A stretch of DNA of 64,000 nt from Synchiropus splendidus (lineage: Eukaryota > Chordata > Actinopteri > Syngnathiformes > Callionymidae), in NCBI RefSeq assembly GCF_027744825.2, contig NC_071340.1, positions 11,110,001 to 11,174,000 on the forward strand, in the 5' to 3' direction. A model generated the notes under the pieces. The model made no database searches. It saw nothing but the letters and a program-made list of their open reading frames with translations, and was not told the origin of the DNA. Of this stretch, positions 27,977 to 41,000 are shown in pieces. Position 1 is the first letter of the stretch. The number at the start of each line of letters is the position of its first letter. Both the position numbers and the translations under genes were made by a program.

Positions 27977-28712
27977 CACTGGTACCTCGGTTCTCGACCA
28001 CAATCCGTTCCAGACGGCCGTTCGAGAAGCGAATTGTTCGAAATCTGAATCGATTTTTCCCATTACAATGAATGGAAAAAGAAATAATGTGTTCCAAGCC
28101 TTAAAACAGGCTTTTGTAGGAGTGAATGTAGAGTGTCTGCTGCAGGTGCGCTGTTCCTCTATGTGTGTGGCCGCTGCATGTGGGAGGGGTTGCCGAGTGA
28201 GTGACGTCTCTCCAGAAGGGAAGAGGTGCCCGGTGCGTGTCCAGCTCTGAATGTGCGCTTCTGTGCAGTTTGGCTGTGACAAAGTCATAAACCAAGTAAC
28301 GCTCTGTCCCAGACTCGCCTCATCCCTGTCCCAGCTCCAGCCCACAACAGGACATCAAACCCTGGAGTGAGCGCTCCAGCCTCGGAGGTGTGGAGAGCGA
28401 GCACCTCCCCTGTGACTCTACCACGGTCCAGTGCGGAGACAGGAAAGGTTTTACACCTCAATATGAAGAAAAAACAGTCAGTAAATGTAGCTAACGGGAC
28501 ACATCTGCATACAGAGGCTGTGTTACACACAATAACAAAGCGCGTCGTGGGTCAGCTGGTCGCTCCTCGCACGTTATGTTTTTTCCAGCTTTTTTCGGGG
28601 GCATTCAAGTTCTGGATTTTCGTTCGAAATCAGAAGCAAAAAAATCTCGAAATTTTCGTTCGAACTCCGATTTGTTCGAAGTCCGGGACGTTCGAAAACC
28701 GAGGTTCCACTG
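27977..28712. mobile_element. MITE-like element, about 736 bp, TA-flanked
   Basis: The left end (cactggtacctcggttctcgac) and the reverse complement of the right end (cagtggaacctcggttttcga) agree as terminal inverted repeats, with TA on both sides (27975-27976 and 28713-28714). Subterminal blocks repeat the gttcgaa motif. No transposase is readable, so the element is non-autonomous. It lies directly beside a run of about 14 T. Tc1/mariner-like by target site. Confidence 0.7.
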
Positions 28713-28714
28713 TA

Positions 28715-31700
28715 CTATATTGACATAAGCTTTTAACAGCTGTTATGATTAGCAGGACTGTTGTGGAAAGGTAGCTGAGGCGTCTGTTCATATTGACAAT
28801 AAGAGGAAAAGCTGTAGCTGAATGAGCTGCGTTCTGCAGTCTGACGTTATTACTGTGAAGTGACGACTGTCTGAGAGAGGGCTGAGGCAGACGGGACAGT
28901 CACGTCATTTCAGTTGTGTCGCTGATCAGGATATAGGTGTAGGCTGAGGTGACTAGAAACGTAGGATCTGGGCAGGTGAAAAGTCTCTCCAACACAAAAC
29001 CTGTGCAGATACCGACTCTGTCTCTGTGTGGACAGGTTAGCAGTTGACAGTTCTCTGGTGCTAATGCCGCACTATGTTTTGTGATTAACTTATCTGGATG
29101 TATTTGACTTGCTTTACAATTTCCTTGGACTCAGCGATTACTTCTAGAAGCTGACTGAGAAGAAGAGTTGAAACAAACGCCCAGTATGTCCTCTACTGAT
29201 TCGTGATTGAACATAATGTAAACAGTTTTCTCTTGCTGGTTAATGTCAATTTGGTGGAAGCTTTGATTCACACTTTGTTTTTCTTAACCTTCCAGTGTCT
29301 GCTCTTATGAATCATGGTGAGCATGGAAAATATTTGTTTCAGTCAGAAAACGCTCTTAAGATGTGTTTAAGTTTCAAAGGATGGCTGACGTTTTGAGAAG
29401 CAGCGACCGCACCCTCTCTTCAAACTACTTTCCTCTCCGGTCTTTAGTGTCAGTGTTTGAAAGAAGTCTGGAAATGAAAAGCTGATGGTGGCAACAATTT
29501 AAAGATGCCAAAACTGGTGCATAATTTCCTGTAAGTGAGGGAAAAGGTGGCACACCTACATTTTTAATGTCAATGGAGCTGGAAGTGACTCACAGTCGGA
29601 GGAAAGTGGTGCATTCACTGACGTGTAGTCATTAAGTTTGGTCACCATCAGGACGTGATGGAAATAATCAGGTGAGTAGAAATGAATTTGACAAAAAAAT
29701 TATATGATGCATGTAAGATGAGATATTCAGAAAACAAATCTTTCACAAATCACTTTTGAGAGAGTTACTAGACATGACAAGCAAGTATAGTCAGTTGTCT
29801 GGGACCAAATGCAAGTGGTAATCGGTAGCAATGACACTTAACAGCAAGAATTTGAAGTTAACAATTTATAAATTCACAAGATAACACAGGACAGAAGGCA
29901 GGAGTTACCTGCCTTTGAGCAAAGACCTGGCACACAGCACAGGAACAGCAGAGCATTTCTATCCACTTGGTCACAGTCAATAGGCACATTTGACCTTGTA
30001 AAACTTAAATAATTGTGGAATCTCAATGGCTCTTGGGGAATAGTTACCAAGCAAAGGCCAAAATTTTCCCAAATAATCTTCTGATATTTTCCACGTTGGG
30101 GCGCGTACAGTAGCTGTTGTAGGGAGTCGGCACATGAACCTACAGGGAATATTTCACCCTCTGGAAACAGAGACATGATTTTTTTCATTTTCCATTACGT
30201 GTTTTTGGTTCTGAGATAAAGGGTCACATTCTTCCTTTGTATTTTTTTTTTACTCTCGGTAATGAACAATTCGATTGAACAATATATAAAATCATATTGA
30301 ATGATGTATTGAACAAAATTTGCTCTTCATCTGCTTAGATTAATAAGAAATGCTCAAGCCTTGTGATGGGAGAAGATCTTTTAAATAACAACTAAATGTG
30401 ACTTATGCGGCAGGTGTTCTTGGTGGTGGCCCTTCACGACGAGCGTGAAATGGGCCAGTGGGACGGGAATTTAAGCGAATGTTGGCAAACTTTAGTGAGA
30501 CATGTAGATGTTGTTTAATTCCACCTTCCCCCCTTATAAACAAAAGAAGGAAGTGGCTCTGTGCGACTGGTTTACTGGGACTTCCTGTTTGTGATTATGT
30601 GTCCAAAAACAGAACCCGGGTCTCTGGACCTCCCATGCTTTGACTTCTCTCGGAGCTGCAGCACCAATGACCCGCTGCGACTGGCTGTCTTCACATTGTG
30701 TAGTCAGGGTCGCCACAATGGTGGGAAGCAGCTGCGGCAACATAAAAAGTGACAAACATGTGACGATGAAACAACAGCCAGTCTGAATGGTACCGTAATG
30801 GGCTGGATCTCACGGAAGTCAATTTAGGGGTTTTACCTTCCCTTTCGTGAACCGAGTCAAGTTAGAACTAATGAGCTCCAACGTGGTCAACCGTACACTC
30901 GAAAAGGTTGGAGCATATATGGCGGGTTGAAAAATCACAGACTGGAACCCAAGTCTGTGTGGTGAGTTTCAGACAGAAGGACACCATTCACAGATGTATT
31001 ATGTGCAAAATAAACTAACAATGACAGAAGAGAACTGCGGATATCAGTGAACCAGGAGGGAAACACATGATCAGAACCGAGGGAGTAGATCAGACCTCAG
31101 ATGTTGATCGACTAGTGAATTACAAGCTTTGCCTTTTGGCACTACTGCGCTTCATGGATGTAGAGACACGCTTACAGGAAAGTCCATTGTGGGAATATAT
31201 ATTAAAATTCCAATAAAAAACTATTTATAACAGGACCGTAACATTTGATGGAGATGAGTAAAATCAGAATGTAGGCTGTGACTGAAGCTCAGTTTGTTTT
31301 TCACATCTCCCAACAGTGGAGAACTTCATCCATTCCATGGAAAATATGAAGCCAAGCTCGCGTATATCTAATTGTGTGTGTGAAAACCTAAACAATACAG
31401 CTACCTACTGCAACTCACAGTAGTCGGCTTCTTCCCTTAACCTTGCCACCAGCGGAAAACAGGAGCCAAAGACGCTCGTCTGCGTTTCCTCAGATAGGGC
31501 CCCCAAATCTACAATTCAACAATAAAGTCAGCGAACTCGGCTTGTTGATAAGAACAATGCCGCAGCAGGATACATTAATCTGAGCTTGAAACACTAAGGA
31601 AATAATTGGACTGCAATACAATGGCCTATGTTCCTTCCCCTAGGTACACTTTGTTTCGAACTGCACACCATGTTTGTGAAAATTGTGTTCCAGACTGTAG

Positions 31701-33569
31701 GTGTGATGCGTATTTTGATAGTGAACAATAATAGATAATGTCTGGTGCGAGGAGGAAAAGGAAAGGGAGCCGAGAATTTGGGATCATGAATGGTGACCCA
31801 GGGTAGAGTAAAGTTTATCTGATCCCGATTTTAATTTCAGATTTTCAAACAAAACGAAACGAAAAAGTTATCTCTGAGTTACTTTATTGTTATCATACGC
31901 TATTATGCTGTTTCTTAGTGAAGTCAGTCAGACTTCTGTCTGGGAAAACAACTGCTCTTCTCTCTGCTGTGGTGTGCCATCATATTTTGACTCAGGAGTC
32001 AACTCAGGAGTCAACTCTTTCCATTCTTCAGTCTTCTGACTGACCTGTGATTTTCCAAGTAGTAGTCCAGCATTTATAGTTAGAAAAGACTTGTAATTCT
32101 TCAGAATAGAACAGGATGTCTGGTCTCAGGGGATGAATGATACTGCTGGAACTGTGCTGACCCCTTGGACGATGCTCAGGATCCATTCAACCCAAAAAAG
32201 TTGATGCTGACTGTGGGAGAGTGACTCTTTAGACATATTGAAGTGATTTGATGGTCTGATCTAGATTCGGGTTCACACTTGAAGGGATCTTTCGTAGCGG
32301 AAGCTGAGACATCGATGATTCTGGAGATTAGAGGAGCTCAGATTTCAGGGCTGTTTAAGTAGCAGCCGCACCTTATAGCTAGAACAGGCGCTGACTACCA
32401 TATCTCATGTCAATCTCCCTGGCCAAGTCTTGCGTCAGAGCGATGGAGGTGCAGACTGGTCGACAGCTCCTGGGACTGGTTGTAATTCCTTAGTTGTCAG
32501 TTGACTTCTGGTTGCTCTGCAGTCTAACTGAACGGTCCTAGCTGCTCAAGGAGAGCTAAGAAGGCAGTCTGCCCCATCTGCACACACATCGATCCGGCTG
32601 CTCCAGCGAGCCAACCTGGTGGGAGTTTGACACTTGGGGTGCGATTGTTCGCACGTTTACATGTAGTGAGAAGTGATGGGCATTTCATTGCTCTGTTAAG
32701 AGATGCTTCTGTTTTGGTTGCCAGGCCAAGCAGTTCATCTGATGTATATCAAATGTAATGTATGGTCTTGTTTATATGCTGAGGGTGGGACAGACTGCTT
32801 GATAGAAATCAATAGGATTCTCTTTCCCATATTGTGCAGAGGAAAAATCACAACATTCATGATAAAAATATGTAAATTGACATTTAATTTTCGTTTCAAA
32901 ATTGAGATTTAAAAAAAATATATATATATACCTAAATATATATATTTCTGACTGGATAATTTGGGAATACATTGAAAGGATGTAAATGCAAGGTTGGATT
33001 TTCTGATCACATGGACAAAATTCATATAACCAGACTGACACTGCTTCATCTTGACCTTAAGGCATTTCATACTTCAGTGTTCATGGCTTAATGAAGAAGC
33101 TGATGGCAGCCTGCATTCGATAGGTTGATTTGATAAACCTTAATATTTAATAACAATTTTGTCTGATTTGAAATACATTTGAATACATTGCAGTTTAATG
33201 AATAAACATATTTACGTCAATCAAATCAAACATGTTTTGCAACAGTTTTTCTGTCCTAAGTTTGTAGTACCTGCTTGTACATCTGTATTTCACCACTCCA
33301 TTTTCCACACTGAGATGTGTTCAGATTTCACATTTTCTTCAGCTTTCCAACATGCAGTCTCTGAATCTGTAGAAAATCGTTCTGTCACTCGGGTTTCTGT
33401 CCCTGCTGTTTAGGTGGGACTGTACTGTCTGTGCACGTCAGTAAACCCTGCCTCCTCCTTCTGCTCACATTTTGACCACATGTTGATCGCATGTGATCGG
33501 ACTAAAAAAATATTTCAGAAACATAATAATAACAAAATTAGGATTCATATAATATTAATAAAACTAATG
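28715..33569. other. Intergenic, no gene seen
   Basis: No coding or RNA gene is recognised. A 13-base unit is repeated in tandem at about 31990-32016 (aggagtcaactc), and a short (TA)n-like patch lies at 32918-32945. Confidence 0.4.
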
Positions 33570-33860
33570 AACAACAGTCTCCAACTCTTGCCTTTGATGT
33601 GCCGCCTCCTGGAGGCCATCACTAGCATCAACTTGTACCACAGGAGAGGGGAGATAAGAGACCCATGTGGGGTCCCGGTGTTGATGGTCCTGAAATCTTT
33701 GCTTGTCTCCATCTTCAGCACACTGAAGACACACCTGCTGGTGTGTGACCATCAGGAAGCCAGTGGCCCATTGACTGGTGGCTGCGATGGTGAGCTGAGA
33801 CAGCTTGATGCACAGTCGTGCGGCAGCGCTTGTATCCACCAAACTCAGCCCTGAGACCAC
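33570..33860 (-). mobile_element. Decayed non-LTR reverse transcriptase fragment
   Basis: On the - strand one frame reads WATGFLMVTHQQVCL. After a frame change the next block reads KDFRTINTGTPHGSLISP, which resembles the reverse-transcriptase signature TGxPQGxxxSP preceded by WxxxFLxxRxQxV. The frameshift and short length mark a dead fragment. The clade (Rex1, L2 or CR1-like) is not resolved. Confidence 0.5.
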
Positions 33861-33870
33861 TTTCCAAATA

Positions 33871-36800
33871 AAACAAGTTCAAGATTGTTCCATCAGGATT
33901 GAGCGAAAGCCAGACTCCACAGATGAGTCATAACTTGAGTGTAAAAAATGGGCCTTCCCCTATGAGCTGTGTTGGATAGTTATTCCAAGTTTCTTCATCC
34001 ACCTCACCGTTCCATCATCTAAGCACTTTTATCTTCAGAGCACCAACCAACTGAAGCAGAGCTGGAGCAAAAACAGAGCGTTACGACAATCTTAAAGTCA
34101 TCTTTGATGTGACAGTTGACTTGCTGCCGATGTGTAGATAAAGGTCAGATCAGCCTGTAATCTACATGAAGCAAGCCCCTTCAACAAGTTGTGACTTGTC
34201 CTGCAGACATCTGCTGCTGTCACTCTTCCCGCCGCTGTGCACCATTCAAACGTGCAGACACTGAATCTATTATGCAAAGTGGTCTAAACCATGTTACATT
34301 CTTGCTTCAAGTTGATTCATGAGCCTCAACACAGCGGTTGAGTCGGTTTGTGTCGTGTTGCCACCATCAAGCCGTCAACAGTCAGAGAGCATGAGCCGAA
34401 ACAGAAGAGTGGACGGGCTTGTTAAAATCGCAAGCAAAGCTTCATTACAGCTACAAAGATAAATAAGACAACAATTTTTGGATTTGTCAAGGGTGTTTTT
34501 CTTACTTGGCTAGTGGTTGTCAAATGGCTTTTTGACCCCTGAAACATCCCATAAAATGTAATGTTTTCTTTCCCCAATAAAATGAAAGCAGCATTGTGAC
34601 CCACATTTCACTCGCCCATTGAGAACCACTGATCTAGACTCGGTTCTCCTCAGGGTGTCCTGTCCTTTTGAGGTTTTTATGTTTTCTGCTTTTTTTGCAT
34701 GGGATTTGTTTTTTACTGTCATATACACAGGATAATCTTCATTTTAATTTCACTATTATTTGAGTTATTTGACTCTAATAAGAGCAAACATATCCATATT
34801 GTAATTGGAATATCCCCTGCATCACTTACACTAATCATTATGAAGGATATTTATCATCAAACCTAAATCCTTGGCAGCTGTCCGTATATTTTAGAGGCTG
34901 ATCAAGGGGATGGGGTCGCTCCATCTGCGAGCTGAGGAGCGACCCCCTCCAAACATTGGGGTCAGCACAATGAGAAGGAAATTAACACAAATCCTGTTTA
35001 CGCTCGACTGCCCAATGTTGCACAATAAACACATTTCCCGTGATCACAATAAGATGCCAGACAATAGTGGAGCCATTTAAATGGAGGTGACTTTTGGTGG
35101 CTTAAAAGAGATGAAGAAGTCTGAATGACTGATGGCATCGGAGCAGAAAACAAAGTTGAAAAACAGAGGTCATAAGATAGACAATGAGACCACAAGTTTC
35201 TTGACTGGTGATGCAGACAGCCAAATTACTGAGGCACAAGCGAATGTCTGGGGACCATTTGAGTGGTGATCAGCTTGTTCGATATTAAGTAACGTTAAGA
35301 TTTGCTGCAAGTGTAGTCAACTGCTGACATGAAGTGGACATGAAGTGGTGACGATGAAAATGAAAAGAGTGAACTGGACAAGGCCCATCATTTTTGAGAT
35401 CTTTGTCATTACATACATAATGTTTTACTGCCAGTGAAATGTAAAGTTAATAAGTAATATACACGCAAACCCATTGAAACGTCTTTTAAACTTTTTGTTT
35501 CAACTGTATTTTTGATCACAATTCCAAGCACCAGGGTTAGTATAACAAAAAACAGGCTCAAGTCATCCTCCTACTGTGATGCCCTTCAGCAAAATAGTCA
35601 GTCACTGTCAGTTTTGACGTCTGCGGTTTCATATCATCCGGCCAAATTCAAATCCTGTCTCAACTCAAAACTGGCATGTGAAAGAGCTCTGTGTTTTAAG
35701 TGAGATCTGATGAGAGCAAATGATGCTATGAATTAAAAATGACCAATTTAATCGACTGATTAAGTTAAGGAGATTATGCGCTCAACATAACGCGTGACAA
35801 TAAAGGACTTGTTCCCTGATCTAGATGAAAATGTAACATGAACCTGAAGGATTAGCTAGAAGCATGTTATGTTATGTATACTGTCTTTTGTGTCTCATGG
35901 CTCTGTACTGTACGCGACCCGCCCACCACGGTGCCGTCTCCCTTCAGGGGTTTAACGTCTGCTCAAATGTTTTGGCTTCTTGGCAGATGTGCTACCTGTA
36001 ACCTCCTGGCAGCTACATGTATACAGCTGAACAAATAATGCAGGACAGTTAGCTAAGAACACAACAATGCAAAAATATTGTACAGTTCCCAAGCCGCCAC
36101 ATTTATAACGGTGTCTTTAACCCCAGTTGTTGAATTTACCTGGGTACAGTTATTTGTTGTGTAAATACACCTGCATGGCAGTTGGAAGGTCCCACAGTTT
36201 GTGCGTCAGTATTGTGCCAAACCTGCACTCACTTGACTCTGCTTATCTCAAGCTGAGCGAGATTCAAATATGCTGATTTAAAAACCTGAGGGGAAAAGCT
36301 TCACAGATATTTCGGATTTTACAAAGCAAAACAAGTAGCTTGCATTTACTTAATTCTTTTACCACACAGAATTTATATTTGCATATTAGCTTTCTGATCA
36401 AAAAAAATCAAACAATATCTTAGCTTATAAAGTAAAACATGGTTTTTCCTCAAAAAAAAAAAAAACTATCTGGTCTGGGCAACTTTTATGGCCACTTAGT
36501 ATGAGATGAATGCGATTGGATTTGACAGGATGACACAGTTCCTTAAACAGTGTCATGTGAAGCCTCCTCAAACATGGTGCAATGTGATGACCAAGATGAG
36601 GTTCTGCAGTGTCCACAGTGACCAAGTTTCCCGCCTGTTTAGTTAGTCACCCGCAATTTTTTGACGCAACAGACAGAACATGTGAAGAGATTATGGTTCC
36701 TAACTAATGCAATGTTAGCACGGCCTGCATACAGACTAACATCTTCTGCACATTTGCATCGGTGAACTTTGGATTTCTGTTTCTGATCTCCACATATGAT

Positions 36801-37790
36801 GAACGCTGTACCCCAGCTTTTGAAATCAATGCATACAATACCATGCAAAGTGGAACTAAAAGAGAATCAGTCTTTAGTCATTTAAATATGCCCCTCTAAA
36901 AGTGCCCATCAATCCAATGTATGGGACCATTCAGGACCATTGAACTCCACATTTAATCGCTAAAAGACAAATGAAAAATGGAGGCCAACAGATGATGAGT
37001 CTTATTTACCTATTGCAACCGACGACTTTTGCCTCTGGGAGCCAGATTGAGTTCACAGACATCTGATGGGAATCTACTCCTCTTTTTGCTGACTGTGCAT
37101 CCTGTTAGAGTCGGTTGTGTATCAGCAACAACTTATCAAGGTATAAAATCAAACCTCCAAACAGACAGCTCCCAGGCTGTGTCCTGTGAAAATTGTTCTT
37201 TCGACTGGGTCAGTTCTAAAATGCTTTGTGTAGATGGATGGGTTTGTTGTTATGTAAGGTTGAGATTGTAAATAAAGCAGTTATTGCATTAACTGGAATG
37301 AGACTGACTTTGCCTCCTTTCCAAGCCAAACTTGTTTATCCATTTCTCCCTATATTTGGAGTTCAAAATGATATCATATTTACCCAAAGGAACAATTGAT
37401 CCAGAAAATAGCAACAAATATTAACCACCCTTTTGACTAGGATTCTGACCAGTTGACTTATTAATGTTGTGTAGTTGATCAGCGCATTGTTATAGTTAAC
37501 ACAGTGGTTAGAAATATATAAATAATTTAACATAAATACATAAATAATGGTATGTAAGCAATTAATAATGCAATAAAAGCAAAATCCAGTATATGTTCAG
37601 GAAATAATTTCTGGGAGGTTAATCTTAACCTGCAAGAAGGTAGACAACCAATTTCATTTATTAAAACGGCTGTAAAATAATGTATGGTATGTAGGTGACC
37701 AAGTATTTCTGCCGTATCGTGACTTGAGGAAACACTGGACAAGTGAGAATGAGAAACTTCAGCCCTAAGTCCTCGTCGTGTTGTCTGAGA
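33871..37790. other. Intergenic, upstream of NOTCH1, no gene seen
   Basis: No supported gene. The last kilobase is AT-rich up to about 37780, where composition rises into the NOTCH1 promoter region. Confidence 0.4.
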
Positions 37791-38035
37791 GGGGACTGTC
37801 TGCTGTGAGGAGGAAGAGAAAAACGCCCCCCAGATGTGGAGCAGAGCGGCAGCGGCATCCTCCGGGTCACTCATTCCCAGCCAGGGTACACAAGTGACAA
37901 CATCTCCCGAGACGGAGAGACAACTTTCTGCGTGGACTTTTCCAACTCTGCTGCTGAACTGGCGCCACAAAGAAGACACACATGACGGATCTATGAGCCC
38001 ACGTGGATTAGTGGAAACTTTTTAAACGAGAAGGA
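37790..38035 (+). promoter_or_regulatory. notch1: NOTCH1 proximal promoter and 5' UTR
   Basis: A GC-richer stretch directly before the NOTCH1 ATG. I see no TATA box. Two short upstream ORFs lie just before the start: 37982-37996 and 37993-38025. The transcription start cannot be placed. Confidence 0.5.
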
Positions 38036-41000
38036 ATGCATATTTTCTTTGTGAAACTAACTTTTTTGTTGTCGCTAATAGGACTTACACGAGGTAAGCG
38101 CTATCATAGATTGTCAAGAGAGCAATGTATAACGTATAGCTATGTATTTTAAACCCATTTTATTACTTCCATTCGTGCGCGTGTTGGGCAGTTTCGCGAA
38201 GTTGCGTTTAAGACTACTTGTCTTCCTTCTGAAAACTCTGACAAACCTCATGCACCTGTCTGCTCACCTCTCCGATACACCCGGTCGAATTGCGCTGTTA
38301 CCCGCTCAAAGCCCGCGCTCACTCACTTTAAATCTGGGCAGCGCACTTGGAGCTCTGAAACTGGCTCGTGTTTCCTTCTCAAACTTCTGTCAAACTCCAG
38401 CACCGTAAGGTCCGAAAGAGAGTAGCACCTACACTTGACATTTCTGGACCTCCGCCTGAAGAAACGTGTGCGTGTGAGGTGCGTTTTGAGTGAATCACCT
38501 GCAGTAGTAACTGTGGACTCTCCGCAGGCCTAAGATGCTACATGCCCACCGAGTCGTGTTTGAACCAGGGGAAGTGTGAACCGAGTGCAGACGGGAATGG
38601 CGAGTGCAAGTAAGTCCTGTAATGTTGTGACTGGGCCGGTGTGACACTTGTTGGTTGTGTCCGCTGGACCCTGACGTCTGTCACTTTCAACTCCCCCGTC
38701 TCTCTCTCTCTCTCTCTCTCCCCCTTCTGTGGCTGGACAACTCTCCCAGCCCTTAAATCTTGTTTTCCTTTTCTTCCACCGAGCGACAGCTGGGGCTGCC
38801 AGAAGCTCGACCACCATTGTTCTCCACTGCGATTAATTCTGTGTGACTAATCTGGGTGAGGCTTCCCAGAGAGACCCTCAGACTCCTACTACCACTCACC
38901 CCTCTCTGGCTCCCCGCCTCTCTCTCTCTCTAGATTGTGTCCCCTTGCTCAGTCGCCGATCTCTCCGTCTGCCTCTTTTGGTATTCTGCCTTCTTTTTGA
39001 CTCCAGCACAGTAATTACGAAAATTAATTCTATTTTTATTCGGGTCTGGCCAGTGACAGTCAGTGTCATGCAGCAGCAACGTTGACCACTGAGAGACTGG
39101 GCCAACCAGGCCACAGCATCAGAACTGGCAGCAGCCCTGGAGTCCAGCCACGTCTTAATTTGGTCGGGTCGTGAATTCACCTCTGAGGTCTCCCGCTCGT
39201 GTACCCCCACCCTACCACAACCTCACTCCCAGCCACCTCACTAGGCCACAAAGCCATCATTGTGCCCCGCAACGTTCTCCTCCCCTCCTCTCCCTCCTCC
39301 TCCTCTTGCTCTTCCTCAGACCGCTCCAATTAAACATGGAGATGGGCATGAGGCGCTCACTCCAGGATCGCGGTTTTGAAAAGAAGTTTGCGCGGGCACA
39401 CATGGATTAGTGTCTTTCATTGTTGGGCCACCAGAGGACCAGAAAGTTAGCAAGGCGAAGGGCGACGAAGGGTTCAACTCTCTGCATATCACCAATTGAG
39501 TCACTTAAATGCACTGAAATAAATCAGGCTACATGCATTTCAGACTGACTCACTGTATGTAAATATCCTATTTACATACAGTGAGTCATTCAGAGTTTTT
39601 TTCAATGAAATATGCCACTTTGATATCACTATTTCAAAAGGCTATAGCTTGATAAAGGCAAACTGTAAATGAGTTTGGGATGGTAGTAAATTCCCTCATC
39701 TGAATTGTGTTTTATGGTTTCACCAGGCCGAGGCCATAGTGAATTACATAACTTCTACAGATGTTTACCTGATCCACTGGTGACGCTCTTCCACATCTCT
39801 CAAGCAATGTTGATGTGCGTCATTATTTGCATTCATGGAGGGTCGGAACACCACTGCCGCCTCCGATTTGTTTTGTATTTACTTCTATCACCCGCTTTTG
39901 TTTTCACTGTACCTTTGCACTCTAGCTCCGTCTGTTTTCACCGTTGATCCGCCACATCCCTGAACACGGTGAAGGTCCTATATGTGCTGCTTGTGGGTGG
40001 TAAACAGACTGCGTCTGTCTCACAGTACAAGGATAATATTCCTCTTCAGAATTTGTGTCAGTCAATTTTTTCAATTCTTTCTCTCTTTTATAGTCCTACT
40101 ATGAAACAACAAACCGTTTTCAGTCTTTATTTTTCGGTTAACATACTCAACACACTTGCATTATACAGGGGTTGGACAAAATAATGCAAACACCTTAAAG
40201 CTTTTTTTTATTTTGTCCAACCACTGTATAACCACTATATATAAGCATTATATATAACAAGAGAAGGATAAAAGGTGATGTAAAGAACTGTGTTATCCCT
40301 GCCCTTGGAAGGTATTTATATTGATCAACACATTAAACATTAGTCAAACAGGAGCTGCTCTTGTACTCAAGTGTTGGGTCGAGGTGAAGAAAGCGGCTTT
40401 AGACGCTTCAGTTTTATATAGACTGTCAGGGATGTCTACTTGACATGCCATACCTTGAATACCAGCCCCATCTCATCTCAACTGAGATTCTTACTGAAGT
40501 TTATCTGCAAAGCGTTTCAAGAAGGCTCGCAGTGGTTTGGCATGATCTGAGAAGAGGGACTGAGCCAAGCTAATCCAGAGCAGGAAAAATAACTCCAGTG
40601 GCAACAAGGGGCAGAATCAAAGCGGTGAGATGAGTGATGGCAGGCGAGCTCGAGGGTGCGGAAGGACATCGCTGAGAGATCTTCATCCTCTGTCAGTTTG
40701 ATGGCAAAAAGTGCATGAGATCCTTAGTCATATGAAAGGTGTATGCATGCTATAGTATCACTTATAGCCATTTATAGATACAGTAAAAAATGCTATTTTA
40801 TTACATTGGTCTTGTGGAGTCCCAATGGTAGAAAGTTTTTGTTTATCACTTTTATTGTCTAGAAACGGTTCAGGAATTTGTAGTGAGGACTAGCATATAT
40901 GCATTTTTAGGGAGAATCAGCAGAGCGTCAAAGTGTCAGATAAAGGTTTTCTTGTAGGGAAAAAATGACTTGATTTGGTAACAGTGGCTGTGTCTAAAAA

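Noticed and set aside
28367..28723. Open frames inside the MITE-like element
   Set aside because: They lie within a non-autonomous element and show no transposase motifs.
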